Assembly (NCBI RefSeq): GCF_905475395.1
Contig: NC_058338.1
Location: 4,651,001-4,715,000, forward strand
Direction of reading: 5' to 3'
DNA length: 64,000 nucleotides
From: Chrysoperla carnea
Lineage: Eukaryota > Arthropoda > Insecta > Neuroptera > Chrysopidae
The translations under genes were made by a program, and so were the position numbers. Shown here one piece after another: positions 59,985-64,000 of this stretch. Each line of letters begins with the position of its first letter. Within the stretch, counting starts at the first letter, position 1. A model generated the notes under the pieces. The model had not been told where the DNA came from. It worked only from the letters and a program-made list of their open reading frames with translations, and did no database searches.

Positions 59985-60610
59985 CATTTGATGACTGGTC
60001 GAATAATTTTTGAGATACGGAATAAAATTGATCCAAATATTGCGATATCTTAGAAACTCTGCATCCAATCATAAAATTAACCAGATTTTTCCATCCACCG
60101 AGTTTCATCAAATTCCAAAAGAAAATTTTTTTTGCGTTTTTCTCGATTTTTTCAAAGGGTCAAAAATCGAAAAAATTTTTGCATCTCCAATTTCGATAAA
60201 ACTCAGTATATAAGGTAATTTTGACCCAAAAAGTTCAAAAATCGGTTGTATTTGATGACTGGTCGAATAGTTTTTGAGATACGGACTAAAATCGATCCAA
60301 ATATTGCGATATCTTGGAAACTCTGCATCCAATCATTAAATTAATCGGATTTTTAAATTTTTTGGATCAAAATTACCCCATCCACCGAGTTTCATCAAAT
60401 TCCAAAACAACATTTTTTTTGCGTTTTTCTCGATTTTTTCAAAGGGGTACCCCTTAAAAAAATTGCAAAAAATCGAGAAATTTTGTTTATCTCCAATTTC
60501 GATAAAACTCAGTATATAAGGTAATTTTGACCCAAAAATTACAAAAATCGGGTGTATTTGATGACTGATCGAATAGTTTTTGAGATACGGACTAAAATCG
60601 ATCCAAATAT
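59985..60610 (+). repeat. ~306-bp satellite, about 2 units
   Basis: The anchor tttttgagatacgg is at about 60,008, 60,271 and 60,577. The first interval is shortened by about 43 bases; the second is 306. The palindrome aaggggtacccctt is at 60,442-60,455. Confidence 0.9.
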
Positions 60611-61240
60611 TGAAAATACAGATTGCGTATTAAACACTCATTAATGGACACTTCAAAATTTCAGTTTTTATGTAACATTTGATCGTTTTTATATCGAAAC
60701 ATCTTAAACAAACCAATAGAGATTTTGAAATATTTTTAAAAGATAATAATTTATATAATTTTGAAATGAAATATTAATTTACTACAGCCGGCTCTGTATA
60801 AATTCATAAATTTACAGTTGTATAAATAAAGACGTGTCTATTTACGTATAATATTTAAATTTACGTGCACAACGTGATATCTATATTAAAAAAAAAAACA
60901 AATGTTTTTTATTTGTTATTTTCAAAAATGACCCATAAATCTACTTAATAAAATCAATAATATATTATTTTCAAATAATATATCTCCAGAATAGAGAAAG
61001 CTATAATATCCCAAGCAAATTTAATCGACGATAGAATCAAATTAACACATTTTGCATACAGAAAAATTAATTCGCGATTAAATCAAATTATTTTCGACAT
61101 CTGTTATGATTTTCAATTTTTCACTTTATTTTATTTAAATTATAAATTCGTAACGCAGGAGATGCGTTAGCTAATCGAATTCCCTCAGAGATTTATTTAA
61201 AAAAAAAACACATTTCTCTTAAAATCGAATATATATTTAA
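60611..61240. other. Unassigned AT-rich region
   Basis: No gene or repeat family recognised. Confidence 0.35.
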
Positions 61241-61694
61241 CTGGAGTCATACCCACCCGCTTCGCTGGGTTTAAAAGTAAAGATTGAAAAAGATTGCTCT
61301 CGCTTATCTCCTTATCTATAACACTCGAAAAAATGGTAAGGATTATTTTACACAGGTAAAATATATGTATGATTTTCTATTTTTTTAAATGTATAATAGT
61401 CGTAATTATTCATTGAGTGTGATCAGAAAAGATGGGTGTAAAATATTTTATATTGATTTTTTTTACAGAAATCTGTAATTTATGGTAATATCAAATTAAA
61501 TTAATTATTTATTTTTTTATAAATATTTTTATAAATTATATCTCATATGTTATTCTGATGTATAGAGCTATATTGCTGTACAGTTTAATTAAAAACCATT
61601 CGCTAGTTTTAGCGTGAAAGCCTAACAAACAAACAAACAAACAAACAAACAAACAAACAAACATGCTTACTTTCGCATTTATAATATATAGAGA
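61241..61694 (-). mobile_element. Helitron-like element, family D, longest copy
   Basis: Minus strand: starts A|TC with tctctatatattataaatgc, carries an expanded TTTG run (plus strand AAAC at about 61,623-61,662, ten units), and ends with the gcgaagcgggtgggtat hairpin and CCAG|T (one change from CTAG). Flanking A and T agree with Helitron insertion. Confidence 0.8.
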
Positions 61695-63335
61695 TTTTTT
61701 AAACAACTTTTTGCGTCTCTTAATAACTAATTAGCCTTAATAATATGCATGTAAGTATTATACAATTGTTTAAATAATATAATAGAGACATATTCTAGTC
61801 TATGAAAGGTGTATATTTGGATCAATTTAAATAGTTAATTTAAAATGATGGAAGGTGATATGACGGGGTCAATTATTATTAATAATAATAACAAGTATTA
61901 AATGTATGACTTCATTAATCATGTCAATTAACAATGTTAATATATGTAGCTGTTGTACCTTAGTACTCAATTATAAATATTATGTAGTCGAGTTTTTATA
62001 TCATTATTATTTTGACTGGCAGAATAATAGTACAATTATTATTATACTTATATACTTTATTTATTATTTGCAATAATAAATGAAAAAAATGATTCGTTAA
62101 TTAAAGCGTTTCTGACTGATTTTTACAGGATGGTTTTTTCAATTACTGTGCTAAAACTATGGTAAAATGTTTATTAGACAGAATTTTTAATAAGGCTTGC
62201 TATCAGTGGCGTAGCTCGTCTTGGAGGAGCATCGTATCAAAATTATTTGGGGGACCCAAATGAAGGGTGAAGATTTCTCACAAAACAAACAAAATTTCAA
62301 TAAATATTTATTGATTGATTATAAGTTATCACTTCCTCCTAGAAATTGACCTAGCCAAACAATTCAAATTAAATATACACTTTTCTTGCCTTTTTTCGGT
62401 AAATTGATTTATTGAAACATGTATAGCTGAAGACGATTTCAGTTTTTCTATGCTTACGTAATTAATTAATGACCCTTTAAGTGACATTGTGGATAACATT
62501 TACTAATTTTTGCTTGCATATGTAAGGGGCCTCTGTAGCTCGGAGGCCCCGTATCATTAATAGTTACTATCAAATTCATTCTCTAGGCGATGTTGCAGGT
62601 ACCAGTTAGACATTAATAAATATTAGTAATAAACTGAATATTATAAAATGTATGTTATTGGTTTATAAGTTATATCTACCTGATTTGATTAAAGATAGAT
62701 TATGAAGTGAATTATTTATTCATAAAAGTGAAAAGATACACCTGAAAATGACCATATCATTTTCATATATACCTATCTAAACAGAGAAAGTCATTAACCT
62801 TCTTTCTCTTTTTATTGTTGCATTTCTTTAATTATAAATAAATAAATAAATATTTATATGTAATACAGAGTTACACCCAAACTTAAAACACTAAAAAATT
62901 ATGTTAAAAGGTATATTTTTTTAGTGGTTTACCGTAAACCGTTTACGGGATATTGCCAACGAATTTAAATAAAAATAGATACGTAAGAACACTTGGAATT
63001 TCATCAAAGATGACACTTTTATGCGCTTGATTATCTTACGGCCATTAAAATCTTACTTTTTGTCGATCAAGTTCAAATGATAATGACCTGATCGTTTATG
63101 TCATATAGTCATCAAAGAGATCGAGTTCACACAACATCTCAACAGCAATCATTATTAAACGGGTTTAATAACTTTGGCTTAGCAGATAGCGTGCAAACGT
63201 GTCAAAGATAATTCTTATATATCATTTAGTGATTTTTTTTAATTATTTTTATTTCAAAATTATAGATGCAATTACATTTATTTTAGCGAAAAACATTATA
63301 TTTAATTAGAATCTACATGTTTTTTAACATGATTC
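61695..63335. other. Unassigned region
   Basis: AT-rich. A cagtggcgtagct sequence at about 62,205 resembles DNA-transposon termini, but no inverted partner was found. No gene recognised. Confidence 0.35.
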
Positions 63336-63456
63336 TGCGGCCAGATATGAAGGAAGGCGAATACTAAAGAACAACGAAAATAGGCAAGTATCAAATGTAA
63401 AATGATATCGCATATTGAATGGATTGTGTTCGCCTTCGTGCCTGGCCAGAGGTTAA
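63334..63456. repeat. Short inverted-repeat element (~120 bp)
   Basis: The arms tctgcggccag and ctggccagag, with aggaaggcgaatac against gtgttcgccttcgt, form an imperfect hairpin of about 120 bp, GC-richer than its flanks. MITE-like, no target duplication resolved. Confidence 0.6.
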
Positions 63457-64000
63457 AATCTCGAATTTCCATTGCATGCATCTTCTCTTTAGAAAAACTT
63501 TTTAAAATTCATAAAATTATCGTAAAAATGTCAACAAGTATAAATAACTAATATATAAATTTTAATACATTTTTTAATTAATTAATCAGTAATTCATTAA
63601 TTTTTCTCTTTAAATATCATCAAATTGCCACAATTTTACAAGAAAATTACATGAACATTGTAGTAAATAACACTCTTTAAAACGGATCTTTTTGGTAGCA
63701 GTTATTTACGTTACTAGTTTATCGAGAGAGAAACTTTTTATGGGTTGAGCCACCTAAGCGGGCGCCTAAAATGTCTAAACGCGGCATTGTGAATAAGGGA
63801 TATGGAGTAGACTTAACATGTGTTTTAAAAGAATCCCAACAATTGATGTAAGATGTGTCACGATATCCATCCCTTTTTCGGGCTAAGAACTGGTCTAAAC
63901 TGATAAGAGCTTGTGTCGTAAAAGAAACAACAAAGTTATTTTTTGGAGGAGCTTATCAAGTCTTTGCAATTACCTATAATCGTTTTCTTATTAATCACGT

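Overview
The window looks like AT-rich nuclear DNA of an insect. Its genes are split by short introns with GT/AG borders. The repeats are typical of insects: TTAGG-type repeats on non-LTR retrotransposon ends, a mariner remnant, Helitron-type ends and a tRNA-derived SINE. The protein-coding content is an intracellular (alpha-esterase-like) carboxylesterase family. I cannot name the species. TTAGG-type sequence argues weakly against Diptera.

Region 1 (1-27,800) is a tandem array of seven carboxylesterase/alpha-beta hydrolase genes, all on the + strand. Copy 1 starts upstream of the window; copies 2-7 are complete, encode 525-529 residues each and have no visible stop or frameshift. Six share the same six-exon layout (intron phases 0, 0, 1, 0, 0). 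Copy 5 has lost intron 1 precisely. Copies 2 and 3 are near-identical recent duplicates with a shared TATA promoter, copies 6 and 7 form a second pair, copies 1 and 4 resemble each other, and copy 5 stands alone. No signal peptide or ER-retention tail is visible, so the enzymes are expected in the cytosol, probably acting on xenobiotic or dietary esters. Nucleophile Ser and catalytic His are kept in all copies. The neighbouring positions vary: Gln or Val in place of the Glu before the nucleophile (copies 1 and 3), Asp in place of the catalytic Glu (copies 3 and 4), a GESSG elbow (6 and 7), and an altered oxyanion strand (7).

Region 2 (27,800-64,000) is gene-poor and repeat-rich. The only other coding sequence I recognise is one 99-bp internal exon of a tetraspanin at 46,075-46,173, probably part of a gene with very long introns. 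The rest consists of two satellite families of about 306 and 315 bp (also present in the esterase array), Helitron-type elements, foldback/MITE elements, non-LTR retrotransposon 3' ends, a mariner remnant, a SINE and a dispersed repeat of about 450-500 bp present in at least three long copies.

The strongest biological story is the esterase array as a duplicating, diverging detoxification-type locus, with several copies carrying substitutions at active-site positions that normally do not vary. No wholly new system is evident. The ~315-bp satellite, which carries a perfect TGACGTCA palindrome in every full unit, is the least explained structure.
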